Shown: in pieces, positions 1 through 6,610 of the stretch
Numbering within the stretch: the stretch's first letter is position 1
How the letters are laid out: every line of letters starts with the position of its first letter
Source: Actinomycetota bacterium
Lineage (GTDB): Bacteria > Actinomycetota > Actinomycetes > Nanopelagicales > Nanopelagicaceae
DNA length: 6,976 nt
NCBI GenBank assembly: GCA_009703165.1
Contig: WLGP01000046.1
Location: forward strand, 1-6,976
Reading direction: 5' to 3'
Notes under the pieces: generated by a model
Told to the model about the DNA's origin: nothing
What the model saw: only the letters and a program-made list of their open reading frames with translations
Databases searched by the model: none
Program-made: the position numbers and the translations under genes

Positions 1-1
1 A

Positions 2-472
2 CCTGGACGTATGGAGGCAGTTGATTGCGGCCAAGATTTTGCAGCTTTGGTCGACTACGCACACACACCTGATGCGGTAAGCAGCGTTCTTGCTACCGCT
101 ACTGAATTTACCTCCGGAAAAGTAATCGCACTCCTTGGTTGTGGCGGAGATCGAGATCCTTCAAAGCGGCCTCTTATGGGTAGCGCTCTGGCGCAGGGGA
201 GCGCGGTAGCGATCTTTACCAGTGATAACCCACGCTCTGAAGACCCTCAGAAAATTCTCGATGCGATGACTGGCCACCTTGTCGTTGATAAACCATCTCA
301 AATAATTGTTGATCGCAGAGCTGCCATTGAATATGCAGTCTCACTTTGTCAGGCCGGAGACACACTCTTGCTACTGGGCAAAGGCCATGAGAATGGTCAA
401 GAGATTGCTGGCCAGAAGATCGACTTCGACGATCGCACAGTTCTTGCAGAAGTAATCGAGGCGCGCAGATGA
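2..472 (+). CDS. murE: UDP-N-acetylmuramyl-tripeptide synthetase MurE, 3' part only
   Basis: Cytoplasmic Mur ligase that uses ATP to add the third stem-peptide residue to UDP-MurNAc-L-Ala-D-Glu. The 5' part lies outside the window: the reading frame is open from base 2 with PGRMEAVD, a motif at the junction of the central and C-terminal domains, so the ATG at 11 is internal and not the start. About 156 residues remain of a family that is usually near 500. Visible motifs are VDYAHTPDAV, GCGGDRDPSKRP, DNPRSEDP (DNPR at bases 224-235) and GKGHE (bases 377-391). In the family, DNPR together with the Gly and Glu of GKGHE contacts meso-diaminopimelate, whereas lysine-adding enzymes carry a different sequence at DNPR; meso-DAP specificity is therefore inferred. 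The stop overlaps the murF start as ATGA. No frameshift or missing key residue is seen in the part present. Confidence 0.97.
   Translation, partial: PGRMEAVDCGQDFAALVDYAHTPDAVSSVLATATEFTSGKVIALLGCGGDRDPSKRPLMGSALAQGSAVAIFTSDNPRSEDPQKILDAMTGHLVVDKPSQIIVDRRAAIEYAVSLCQAGDTLLLLGKGHENGQEIAGQKIDFDDRTVLAEVIEARR
458..461 (+). promoter_or_regulatory. Ribosome binding site of murF
   Basis: GAGG lies inside the last codons of murE, 7 bases before the murF ATG. The spacing suits a Shine-Dalgarno site and supports the ATG at 469, which overlaps the murE stop. Confidence 0.6.
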
Positions 473-1866
473 TTACCCTGAAGGCATCACAGATTGCTCA
501 GATCATCAACGGCGCTCTCGTTGGAGACGATATCGACATTAGCGCTCCAAGTGCTATCAATTCGGCGGCGGTAAGCAAAGGTGGAATCTTCTTTGCACTT
601 GTAGGAGAAAAATCAGACGGACATGATTTTGTCGCAGATGCTTTCTCTCACGGAGCGCTTTTGGCGGTTACCTCAAAGACGGTTGCGCAGAGACATATTC
701 AAGTTTCAGATGTTTCTCAAGCGTTGGCCACACTTGCAAAGTTTGTCCGCGAAGAACTTAAGGATCTCAAGGTCATTGGCATTACTGGTTCGCAAGGAAA
801 GACCACAACAAAAGATCTGCTCAAGCACCTCTTATCTGGACAAGGCAACACCGTTGCCCCCGCGGGAAATTACAATAACGAATTAGGTGTCCCGCTTACC
901 CTTCTTCAATGCGATCGTTCAACGAAATACGCAATCATTGAAATGGGAGCCCGCCATTCCGGCGATATCGCCCACCTTGCCTCAATTGCGCGGCCTGATC
1001 TCGCAGTAGTCCTACGCGTTGGAATGGCACACATTGGAGAATTTGGTTCGATTGAAACTATCGCAAAGACTAAATCTGAACTCGTCTCATCCTTATCTCC
1101 TTCAGGAATTGCGATATTGGGTCAATACGATCTGTTCACTCCTGCGATGGCCAGTTTGCACGCGGGAAAGACCATCACCTTCGGTTCCGGCCATGACAGC
1201 GATGTGCGCGCTACAGAAATAGAGATGCGCGAAGGTCGCCCGCACTTTGATTTAGTTACTCCTGAGGGGCGTGCAGCTGTCGGCCTACAACTCATTGGCG
1301 AGCATCAGATCTCTAACGCACTTGCCTGCGCAGCTGTTGCAACTGCTCTAGAGATTCCACTCGACTCAATTGCTAGCGCGCTCTCGACCGCCATTATTGA
1401 AAGTAAGTGGCGTATGGAGATTCATGAATTCTCTGACGTTCTTCTCATCAATGATTCGTATAACGCAAGCCCCGATGCCATGGAGGCAGCCCTGCGCACC
1501 TTGACCCTCTTCGCACAGGAACGTGGAGGAAGATCGTGGGCCTTCGTAGGAAAAATGGCTGAACTCGGCGAGTCTTCAGCCCATGCCCACAGTCAGGTTG
1601 GCACCCTTGCCCTTACGTTAGGAATTGATCATCTGGTCTGCGTGGATGCACCTGAATATGCACCCGCTCAAGACGCAAAGGGTGAGACAGCTCTTCACTT
1701 CTGCGATCAAGGCGGAGCGGAAGAGGTTGCTTCTCAGATCGAAGCTGGCGATGTGATCCTCGTAAAGGCATCACGGTCAGAGAGATTTGAAATTCTTGCA
1801 GAGAAGATCGAACAGGTAGTACGAGAACATCTTGGCCAGAGCGAAACAGAGGGGGATCGTCAATGA
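469..1866 (+). CDS. murF: UDP-N-acetylmuramoyl-tripeptide--D-alanyl-D-alanine ligase MurF
   Basis: Adds D-Ala-D-Ala to UDP-MurNAc-tripeptide with ATP, the last cytoplasmic step of pentapeptide assembly. At 465 residues it is full length. The N-terminal substrate domain (about 1-98) carries [14 protein letters not shown]. The central ATPase domain has the P-loop [10 protein letters not shown] (about 106-115), [12 protein letters not shown] (134-145), the [10 protein letters not shown] stretch (Glu159), AHIGEFGS (187-194) and the AKTKSEL segment (199-205) that holds the family's usually carbamylated lysine. The region ISNALA (281-286), Arg315 in KWRMEI and [11 protein letters not shown] (328-338) match conserved Mur-ligase positions of the C-terminal half. 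Two positions look unusual from memory of relatives: Arg183 in VLRVGMAH, where Asn is frequent, and Lys362 in VGKMAELG, where an acidic residue is frequent. The start overlaps the murE stop and the stop overlaps the mraY start, both as ATGA, so translation is probably coupled on both sides. Confidence 0.98.
   Translation: MITLKASQIAQIINGALVGDDIDISAPSAINSAAVSKGGIFFALVGEKSDGHDFVADAFSHGALLAVTSKTVAQRHIQVSDVSQALATLAKFVREELKDLKVIGITGSQGKTTTKDLLKHLLSGQGNTVAPAGNYNNELGVPLTLLQCDRSTKYAIIEMGARHSGDIAHLASIARPDLAVVLRVGMAHIGEFGSIETIAKTKSELVSSLSPSGIAILGQYDLFTPAMASLHAGKTITFGSGHDSDVRATEIEMREGRPHFDLVTPEGRAAVGLQLIGEHQISNALACAAVATALEIPLDSIASALSTAIIESKWRMEIHEFSDVLLINDSYNASPDAMEAALRTLTLFAQERGGRSWAFVGKMAELGESSAHAHSQVGTLALTLGIDHLVCVDAPEYAPAQDAKGETALHFCDQGGAEEVASQIEAGDVILVKASRSERFEILAEKIEQVVREHLGQSETEGDRQ
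1849..1856 (+). promoter_or_regulatory. Ribosome binding site of mraY
   Basis: A purine run, GAGGGGGA, at the 3' end of murF ends 6 bases before the mraY ATG. It is the strongest Shine-Dalgarno-like sequence among the junctions here and fixes the start at 1863. Confidence 0.7.
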
Positions 1867-2921
1867 GAACAATCCTCATCGCAGGAGGCTTTGCACTTTT
1901 ACTTTCACTCTTTGGTACACCGCTACTGATCCGCGCACTTGCCAAGCGTGGCTATGGACAGATTATTCGTGACGATGGCCCTTCATCTCACCACACCAAA
2001 CGCGGTACTCCAACTATGGGTGGCATCATCATTATCTTTGCCGCAGTTGTTGCATACCTGGTCGCTCACCTCATCAGTGGAAATGCGATTACCGCCTCTG
2101 CAGCCCTAGTTATTGGTTTGGTTATCGGACTCGGACTCGTTGGCTTCATCGATGATTGGTTGAAAGTCTCTCGCCAAAAATCTCTTGGCCTTACCTCTAA
2201 ACAGAAACTTGCTGGACAGATTCTCATTGCATCGGTCTTTGCATACCTAGGTACAAAGTTCCCTGATAAAGATGGCCTCACACCCATCTCCTCACAGCTC
2301 TCAACAGTTCGCGACACCTCGATCACATTGGGTGCTGTGCTTGTGGTTGTCTGGGTTGCCCTCATGGTCACGGCAACAAGCAATGGTGTAAATCTGACAG
2401 ATGGCCTTGATGGTCTGGCATCTGGTGCATCAGTTCTTACCTTTATCTCCTTTATCTTGATCGGCGTCTGGGAGTTCGGACAAAGCTGTGCGGTCTCTCC
2501 AGGAATTAATTGTTACGAGGTTCGAGATCCACTCGATATCGCAGTTCTTGCAGCCGCTTTCGCCGGTGCATGCACTGGCTTCCTCTGGTGGAACGCATCA
2601 CCTGCAAAGATTTTTATGGGCGATACAGGCTCTCTTGCACTCGGTGGCGCACTTGCAGGAATCGCAACCACCTTGCGCATTGAGTTACTTCTTATTCCTC
2701 TTGGTGGACTCTTTGTCATCATCACCATGTCGGTAATCATTCAGACTCTCTACTTCAAAATCTCTGGCGGCAAACGAGTCTTTCGTATGGCACCGCTACA
2801 ACATCACTTCGAGCTTATGGGTTGGGGCGAAGTCACCATTGTGATTCGCTTTTGGATTATTGCGGGTCTATGCGTTGCTGCAGGCCTTGGACTCTTCTAT
2901 GCCGATTGGGTTGTTGGCTAG
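1863..2921 (+). CDS. mraY: Phospho-N-acetylmuramoyl-pentapeptide-transferase MraY
   Basis: Polytopic inner-membrane enzyme that transfers phospho-MurNAc-pentapeptide from UDP to undecaprenyl phosphate, making lipid I on the cytoplasmic face. At 352 residues it has typical length. Family motifs appear in order: GQIIRDDGP and GTPTMGGI (about 32-55), the Asp pair in FIDDW (Asp97-Asp98) followed by [23 protein letters not shown] (174-186), [15 protein letters not shown] (248-262, Asp254) and [13 protein letters not shown] (309-321, His314-His315). The Asp and His residues correspond to the Mg2+/catalytic region described for MraY. Hydrophobic stretches recur throughout, consistent with about ten membrane helices; the first, at residues 3-24, acts as an uncleaved membrane anchor. 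The QHHFEL form of the histidine motif is typical of actinobacteria. The gene overlaps murF by four bases and is followed by the only gap in the window. Confidence 0.98.
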   Translation: MRTILIAGGFALLLSLFGTPLLIRALAKRGYGQIIRDDGPSSHHTKRGTPTMGGIIIIFAAVVAYLVAHLISGNAITASAALVIGLVIGLGLVGFIDDWLKVSRQKSLGLTSKQKLAGQILIASVFAYLGTKFPDKDGLTPISSQLSTVRDTSITLGAVLVVVWVALMVTATSNGVNLTDGLDGLASGASVLTFISFILIGVWEFGQSCAVSPGINCYEVRDPLDIAVLAAAFAGACTGFLWWNASPAKIFMGDTGSLALGGALAGIATTLRIELLLIPLGGLFVIITMSVIIQTLYFKISGGKRVFRMAPLQHHFELMGWGEVTIVIRFWIIAGLCVAAGLGLFYADWVVG

Positions 2922-2942
2922 TTTCCAGCGCCAGATATTCGC
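2922..2942. other. Only intergenic gap in the window (mraY-murD)
   Basis: These 21 bases separate the mraY TAG from the murD ATG. The gap is in frame, so mraY and murD share a reading frame. I see no purine-rich Shine-Dalgarno sequence, no convincing hairpin and no promoter-like pair of hexamers in it. It is too short to hold a gene. Confidence 0.85.
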
Positions 2943-4334
2943 ATGAGCGTCTCTAATGATTTTGCCCAGAAGAAGGTTCTGATTCTTGGAGCCGGTGTTA
3001 CAGGACTTGCCTGCGCCAAATCTTTAACTCAACGAGAATCCATGATCACGCTAGTCGATGATGCCCCGCCGCAGAGCGATGAATTTAAAGTGCTGTCACC
3101 ATCATCTGTTGATGTGAAAGATTTTGACTATGTACTTGTCTCACCTGGATGGCGTGAAAGCCATCCACTCATTCAAAGCGCTCGGCAAGCCAATGTTGAA
3201 TTGATCAATGAAATTGATCTGGCCTGGGCGATCAAGGAAGAGAGATTTCCCGGACAGAAGTGGTTGGGACTTACTGGTACCAACGGAAAGACCACAACTG
3301 TCGAAATGGCGGCTGCGGCAATCCGCTCCGGTGGTCTTACGGCGGTAGCGTGTGGCAACGTTGGAAAGACAGTTATTGAATGCGTTGATGGAAGTGATAA
3401 CTACGATGTGCTTGTACTCGAACTTTCAAGTTTCCAGCTACATTGGCTCAAGCGAGCTGAGTTTATTGCAGTAGCTATTCTCAATATTGCCGATGATCAC
3501 ACCGATTGGCATGGAGATTTCGATAGTTATGCCAGAGCCAAGATCTCTATTCTTGATCGGGCGATGACCGCAATCCTCAATGGCGGTGACGGTGAAGTTC
3601 TCACCCGCACTACACATTGGAACGGTCGCAAGGTCTTCTACTCATTAGATACGCCAGGCCCTGGTGAAATTGGCGTCGTGGAAGAGCTCTTAGTTGATCG
3701 CGCATTCGTCGCAGATCCACAAGAAGCTTCGATGATTGCTGAAGTTATTGAGATCAAGCCGACAGTTCCACATAACGTTTCGAATGCTCTTGCAGCCGCT
3801 GGCTTGGCACGCACCGTTGGAATATCTCATGAGGCAATCCGTGCAGGACTTGCATCCTTTGAACTCGGCCGCCATCGCATTGAAGTGATTGCAGAACGTG
3901 ATGGAGTTACCTGGATCGATGATTCGAAGGCGACCAATCCACATGCTGCCGCCGCATCAATTCTCTCTGCACTTTCAGTTATCTGGATTGCCGGTGGCTT
4001 GGCAAAGGGCGCCGATGTTGGCGCACTAGTTGCCCGAGCACATCCACGAATTAAAATGGCAATTCTCATTGGGACGGATCGAGAATTGATACGCCAAGGA
4101 TTTCTCGATCATGCACCACAGATTCCGGTAGTCATGATTGATCCTCCTCACAATTACACACGTGGGGGAAGCTCTAACTCGTTGATGGAAGCTATTGTGG
4201 CAACGGCAGCAAGTGCTGCAACAAGCGGAGATACAGTTCTTTTAGCGCCGGCTTGTGCATCAATGGATCAATTTATTTCATATGCCGATCGTGGTGATCG
4301 CTTTGCCGATGCAGTGCGAAAGGCTCTCTCATGA
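2943..4334 (+). CDS. murD: UDP-N-acetylmuramoylalanine--D-glutamate ligase MurD
   Basis: Cytoplasmic Mur ligase that adds D-Glu to UDP-MurNAc-L-Ala with ATP. At 463 residues it is full length. The N-terminal Rossmann-like domain starts with KVLILGAGVTGLACAKSL (about 11-28). The ATPase domain has the P-loop LTGTNGKTTT (110-119), CGNVGK (137-142), LELSSFQLHW (159-168, Glu160), LNIADDHTDWHGDF (180-193, His186) and Lys200, at the position of the carbamylated lysine. The C-terminal part has PHNVSNALAAAG (276-287), GRHRIE (309-314, Arg312), IDDSKATNPHA (325-335), IWIAGGLAKGAD (347-358) and the terminal LLAPACASMDQF motif. All key Mur-ligase positions seem intact. ATG at 2943 is the first possible start because the in-frame mraY stop lies 21 bases upstream; it has no clear ribosome binding site. 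The stop overlaps the ftsW start as ATGA. Confidence 0.98.
   Translation: MSVSNDFAQKKVLILGAGVTGLACAKSLTQRESMITLVDDAPPQSDEFKVLSPSSVDVKDFDYVLVSPGWRESHPLIQSARQANVELINEIDLAWAIKEERFPGQKWLGLTGTNGKTTTVEMAAAAIRSGGLTAVACGNVGKTVIECVDGSDNYDVLVLELSSFQLHWLKRAEFIAVAILNIADDHTDWHGDFDSYARAKISILDRAMTAILNGGDGEVLTRTTHWNGRKVFYSLDTPGPGEIGVVEELLVDRAFVADPQEASMIAEVIEIKPTVPHNVSNALAAAGLARTVGISHEAIRAGLASFELGRHRIEVIAERDGVTWIDDSKATNPHAAAASILSALSVIWIAGGLAKGADVGALVARAHPRIKMAILIGTDRELIRQGFLDHAPQIPVVMIDPPHNYTRGGSSNSLMEAIVATAASAATSGDTVLLAPACASMDQFISYADRGDRFADAVRKALS
4318..4323 (+). promoter_or_regulatory. Ribosome binding site of ftsW
   Basis: GAAAGG in the last murD codons lies 7 bases before the ftsW ATG, a normal Shine-Dalgarno spacing. 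It supports the start that overlaps the murD stop. Confidence 0.55.
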
Positions 4335-5506
4335 GTAAATCTGTGAAATCGCAGAGGCTATCTAATCCAGCTGCTCCATTTTATGGGCTGGTCATTTCAG
4401 CAAGCGTTCTCTCTGTCATCGGCCTCATTATGGTCTTTTCTGCATCATCGATTCACTCACTCGATACCAAAGGCTCTTCTATAGCGATCGTCTTTCGCCA
4501 ATTAATCTTCCTTGCCATCTCAATTCCTATGGCCTTCTTCTTGGCACGACTACCCATGGAACGTTGGAAATCACTGGCCAAATTTGGTCTAGCAATTTCA
4601 ATCATTCTTCTATTAATTGTGCGCATTCCGGGTATCGGTAAATCTGTCAATGGAAATAGAAACTGGATCTCACTCAAGTTTGTCGATGTTCAGCCAAGTG
4701 AGTTAGCGAAGTTCTTGCTTATCCTGTGGGCTTCTCATCTCTTGGCAACTCGCATTAATGCCGGGCTCATGCGCGTAAATGTCTTGGCTCTTATTGCACC
4801 CGGTTTTCTTATTGCTAGCGCTTTAGTGATGTGGGGTAGGGATTTAGGAACAGCATCGGTGATCATGGCAATTCTCGGCGGCTTACTCTTTGTCTCTGGA
4901 ATTCCTCTTCGATTGGTCGGAACGCTAACGGCGGCTGCAGCCATTGCCATTGGTTTCTTTATCGCCACCGCTTCTTATCGCGCAGCCAGATGGAGCGTCT
5001 TTCTCAACCCATTTGATCCAGCGCAATATAAGAACGAGGGATGGCAACCAGCTCATAGCCTCCTAGGGTTGGCTAGCGGTGGAATATTTGGCGTTGGCCT
5101 TGGTGGCAGTCGCCAGAAGTGGGGCAATCTTCCTGAAGCTCACACAGACTTTATCTTCGCTGTTATCGGCGAAGAGCTCGGACTACTTGGAACACTCTTC
5201 ATCCTTGGCCTCCTTGGAACCTTGATCTATTGCGCGCTGCGTATTGCGATGAAGACATCTGATCCATTTACACGATTTGCTTCTGCCGGAATTGGAGTCT
5301 GGATTGCAATTCAGACGGTCCTCAACATTGGATCTGCAGTCAGCTTGCTACCCGTTGTCGGCGTGACATTGCCACTAGTCTCCTATGGTGGTTCAGCGCT
5401 GATTGCAACGTATATGGGAATCGGATTCTTAGCCGCTAGCGCACTCAGTGATCCTGAAATTAAGGCCGAGGTAAAGCGCGCTCTGGCAGAGAGGCTGCAT
5501 CGTTAA
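4331..5506 (+). CDS. ftsW: SEDS peptidoglycan glycosyltransferase FtsW
   Basis: Integral membrane SEDS-family protein that polymerises lipid II into septal glycan, normally in a complex with a class B penicillin-binding protein (FtsI/PBP3). At 391 residues it has about ten hydrophobic segments, roughly 17-39, 53-72, 82-98, 123-139, 151-168, 173-190, 194-213, 274-302, 315-340 and 349-371. SEDS motifs include IMVFSASS (33-40), NGNRNWI (107-113), QPSELAKFLL (121-130), GRDLGTA, the extracellular loop GWQPAHSLLGLASGGIFG (237-254), LPEAHTDFIFAVIGEELG (267-284, with Asp273 at the essential SEDS aspartate) and TLPLVSYGGSA (346-356). Placement between murD and murG in a dcw cluster favours FtsW over RodA. 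The cytoplasmic tail after the last helix is only about 20 residues, charged and helical in character, unlike the long tail of mycobacterial FtsW. The TAA stop is followed directly by the murG GTG. Confidence 0.96.
   Translation: MSKSVKSQRLSNPAAPFYGLVISASVLSVIGLIMVFSASSIHSLDTKGSSIAIVFRQLIFLAISIPMAFFLARLPMERWKSLAKFGLAISIILLLIVRIPGIGKSVNGNRNWISLKFVDVQPSELAKFLLILWASHLLATRINAGLMRVNVLALIAPGFLIASALVMWGRDLGTASVIMAILGGLLFVSGIPLRLVGTLTAAAAIAIGFFIATASYRAARWSVFLNPFDPAQYKNEGWQPAHSLLGLASGGIFGVGLGGSRQKWGNLPEAHTDFIFAVIGEELGLLGTLFILGLLGTLIYCALRIAMKTSDPFTRFASAGIGVWIAIQTVLNIGSAVSLLPVVGVTLPLVSYGGSALIATYMGIGFLAASALSDPEIKAEVKRALAERLHR
5489..5494 (+). promoter_or_regulatory. Possible ribosome binding site of murG
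   Basis: GAGAGG near the 3' end of ftsW ends 12 bases before the murG GTG. The spacing is longer than ideal, so the site may work together with re-initiation by ribosomes ending ftsW. Confidence 0.4.
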
Positions 5507-6610
5507 GTGAGAGCTCGCACAATTGTTTTTGCTGGTGGAGGTACTGCTGGACATATTCAGCCAGCCCTTGCCGTTGCAGCGTTGTGGCAGCAGAACAACC
5601 CCACAGATCGCATTATCTTTATTGGAACGCAGAGCGGCCTCGAGACAACTCTGGTTCCACAAGCAGGTTTTGAGTTGAAGTTGATCACTCGAGTGCGAGT
5701 TCCACGTTCACTCTCCCCAGCACTTCTTAAAGTTCCGACTCTGTTACATCAAGCGATCGCAGAGTCAAAGCAGATCCTTGCAGGTGCCGATCTTCTCATT
5801 GGATTCGGTGGATATGTATGTGCACCTGCATATATCGCAGCACACTCTCTCCATATTCCGATTGTCATCCATGAAGCAAATGCAAAGCCAGGGTGGGCAA
5901 ATCGCTTAGGTGCTAGATATACCGATGCACTTGCTGTTGGCACACCAGTTGAAAAGGGTGCATTCTCTGATGCCCTGATTGCGGGCCTACCTCTGCGCGA
6001 TGATATTGCGACAATTCTTCACAAGAATGCCAATGCCACCGATGGGCAGTGGAGCCAGTTAAGGAAGAACGCGAAAACATTCTTTGGAATTGAACCTGCT
6101 AAGAAGGTAATCCTTGTATTCGGAGGCTCTCAAGGTTCACAGGCGATCAATAGCGTTATTGATGGTGCACGTTCACATCTTAAGGATTCATCAATTGTAT
6201 TTCTTCACTCAGTGGGTAGATCTAATGAACTACCTGCAAGCGATGATCACTACAAAGCTTTTGCCTACATCAACGATATGGCGCAGGCGTATTTAGCGGC
6301 AGATCTCGTGATTGCGCGAAGCGGTGCAATTACCTGTTCAGAAGTTGGGGCCCTTGCCAAATTTGCGCTCTTTATTCCCCTTCCTGTTGGAAATGGTGAA
6401 CAGAGCGTCAATGCCGATCACCTCGTAGCAGTTGGCCGCGCCATCACGCTTGCGCAGAAATCATTTAACTCATCGTGGTTGATAGATAACATGGACTCCA
6501 TGCTTACCCGTAGTAGCCAGCAGAGTGATGGCGTTTATGCCCACGATCTCGATGCAGCTGCAAAGATTGTTGCCCTTGCCGAGCATCAGCTGGAATTGTC
6601 GGCCCGCTAA
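5507..6610 (+). CDS. murG: UDP-GlcNAc:lipid I N-acetylglucosaminyltransferase MurG
   Basis: Peripheral membrane GT-B glycosyltransferase (family GT28) that adds GlcNAc from UDP-GlcNAc to lipid I, producing lipid II on the cytoplasmic face. At 367 residues it is full length. The N-terminal domain has the glycine-rich FAGGGTAGHIQPALA (8-22, His16), GFGGYVCAPAYIAA (99-112) and IHEANAKPGWANR (121-133). The C-terminal domain has VFGGSQGSQAIN (204-215) and RSGAITCSEVGAL (271-283, Glu279), then PLPVGNGEQSVNADHLV (291-307), the region that binds the UDP-sugar in the family. The GNGEQ form, instead of the proteobacterial DRQQ-like form, is characteristic of actinobacteria. The start is GTG: the ftsW TAA stands immediately upstream in the same frame, and the conserved N-terminal motif begins only a few residues in, so no other start fits. 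The stop TAA is directly followed by the murC ATG. Confidence 0.97.
   Translation: MRARTIVFAGGGTAGHIQPALAVAALWQQNNPTDRIIFIGTQSGLETTLVPQAGFELKLITRVRVPRSLSPALLKVPTLLHQAIAESKQILAGADLLIGFGGYVCAPAYIAAHSLHIPIVIHEANAKPGWANRLGARYTDALAVGTPVEKGAFSDALIAGLPLRDDIATILHKNANATDGQWSQLRKNAKTFFGIEPAKKVILVFGGSQGSQAINSVIDGARSHLKDSSIVFLHSVGRSNELPASDDHYKAFAYINDMAQAYLAADLVIARSGAITCSEVGALAKFALFIPLPVGNGEQSVNADHLVAVGRAITLAQKSFNSSWLIDNMDSMLTRSSQQSDGVYAHDLDAAAKIVALAEHQLELSAR

Noticed and set aside
11..13. ATG at the left edge as the start of a short protein
   Set aside because: The frame is open to the window edge and the preceding codons encode PGR of the conserved MurE motif PGRME, so this Met is internal.
60..69. Short CA dinucleotide run
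   Set aside because: It encodes Ala-His-Thr of the conserved MurE motif VDYAHTPDA, so it is explained by coding constraint.
623..886. 87-codon + strand reading frame inside murF
   Set aside because: Out of frame with murF motifs (including the P-loop) that are clearly coding; its peptide has no known features.
1613..1945. 110-codon antisense reading frame across the murF/mraY junction
   Set aside because: It lies opposite two strongly conserved genes, resembles no family I know, and is explained by the codon bias of the sense strand.
2066..2383. 105-codon antisense reading frame inside mraY
   Set aside because: It mirrors conserved membrane-protein sequence; no ribosome binding site or recognisable domain.
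2922..2942. Possible terminator or promoter in the mraY-murD gap
   Set aside because: No inverted repeat with a T-run and no convincing -35/-10 pair can be seen in 21 bases.
3690..4069. Two overlapping antisense reading frames inside murD
   Set aside because: Both are shadows of a gene with intact motifs, and they overlap each other in different frames.
5753..5760. GCGATCGC, the octamer abundant in cyanobacteria (HIP1)
   Set aside because: One occurrence inside murG is expected in GATC-rich coding DNA, and the proteins are not cyanobacterial.
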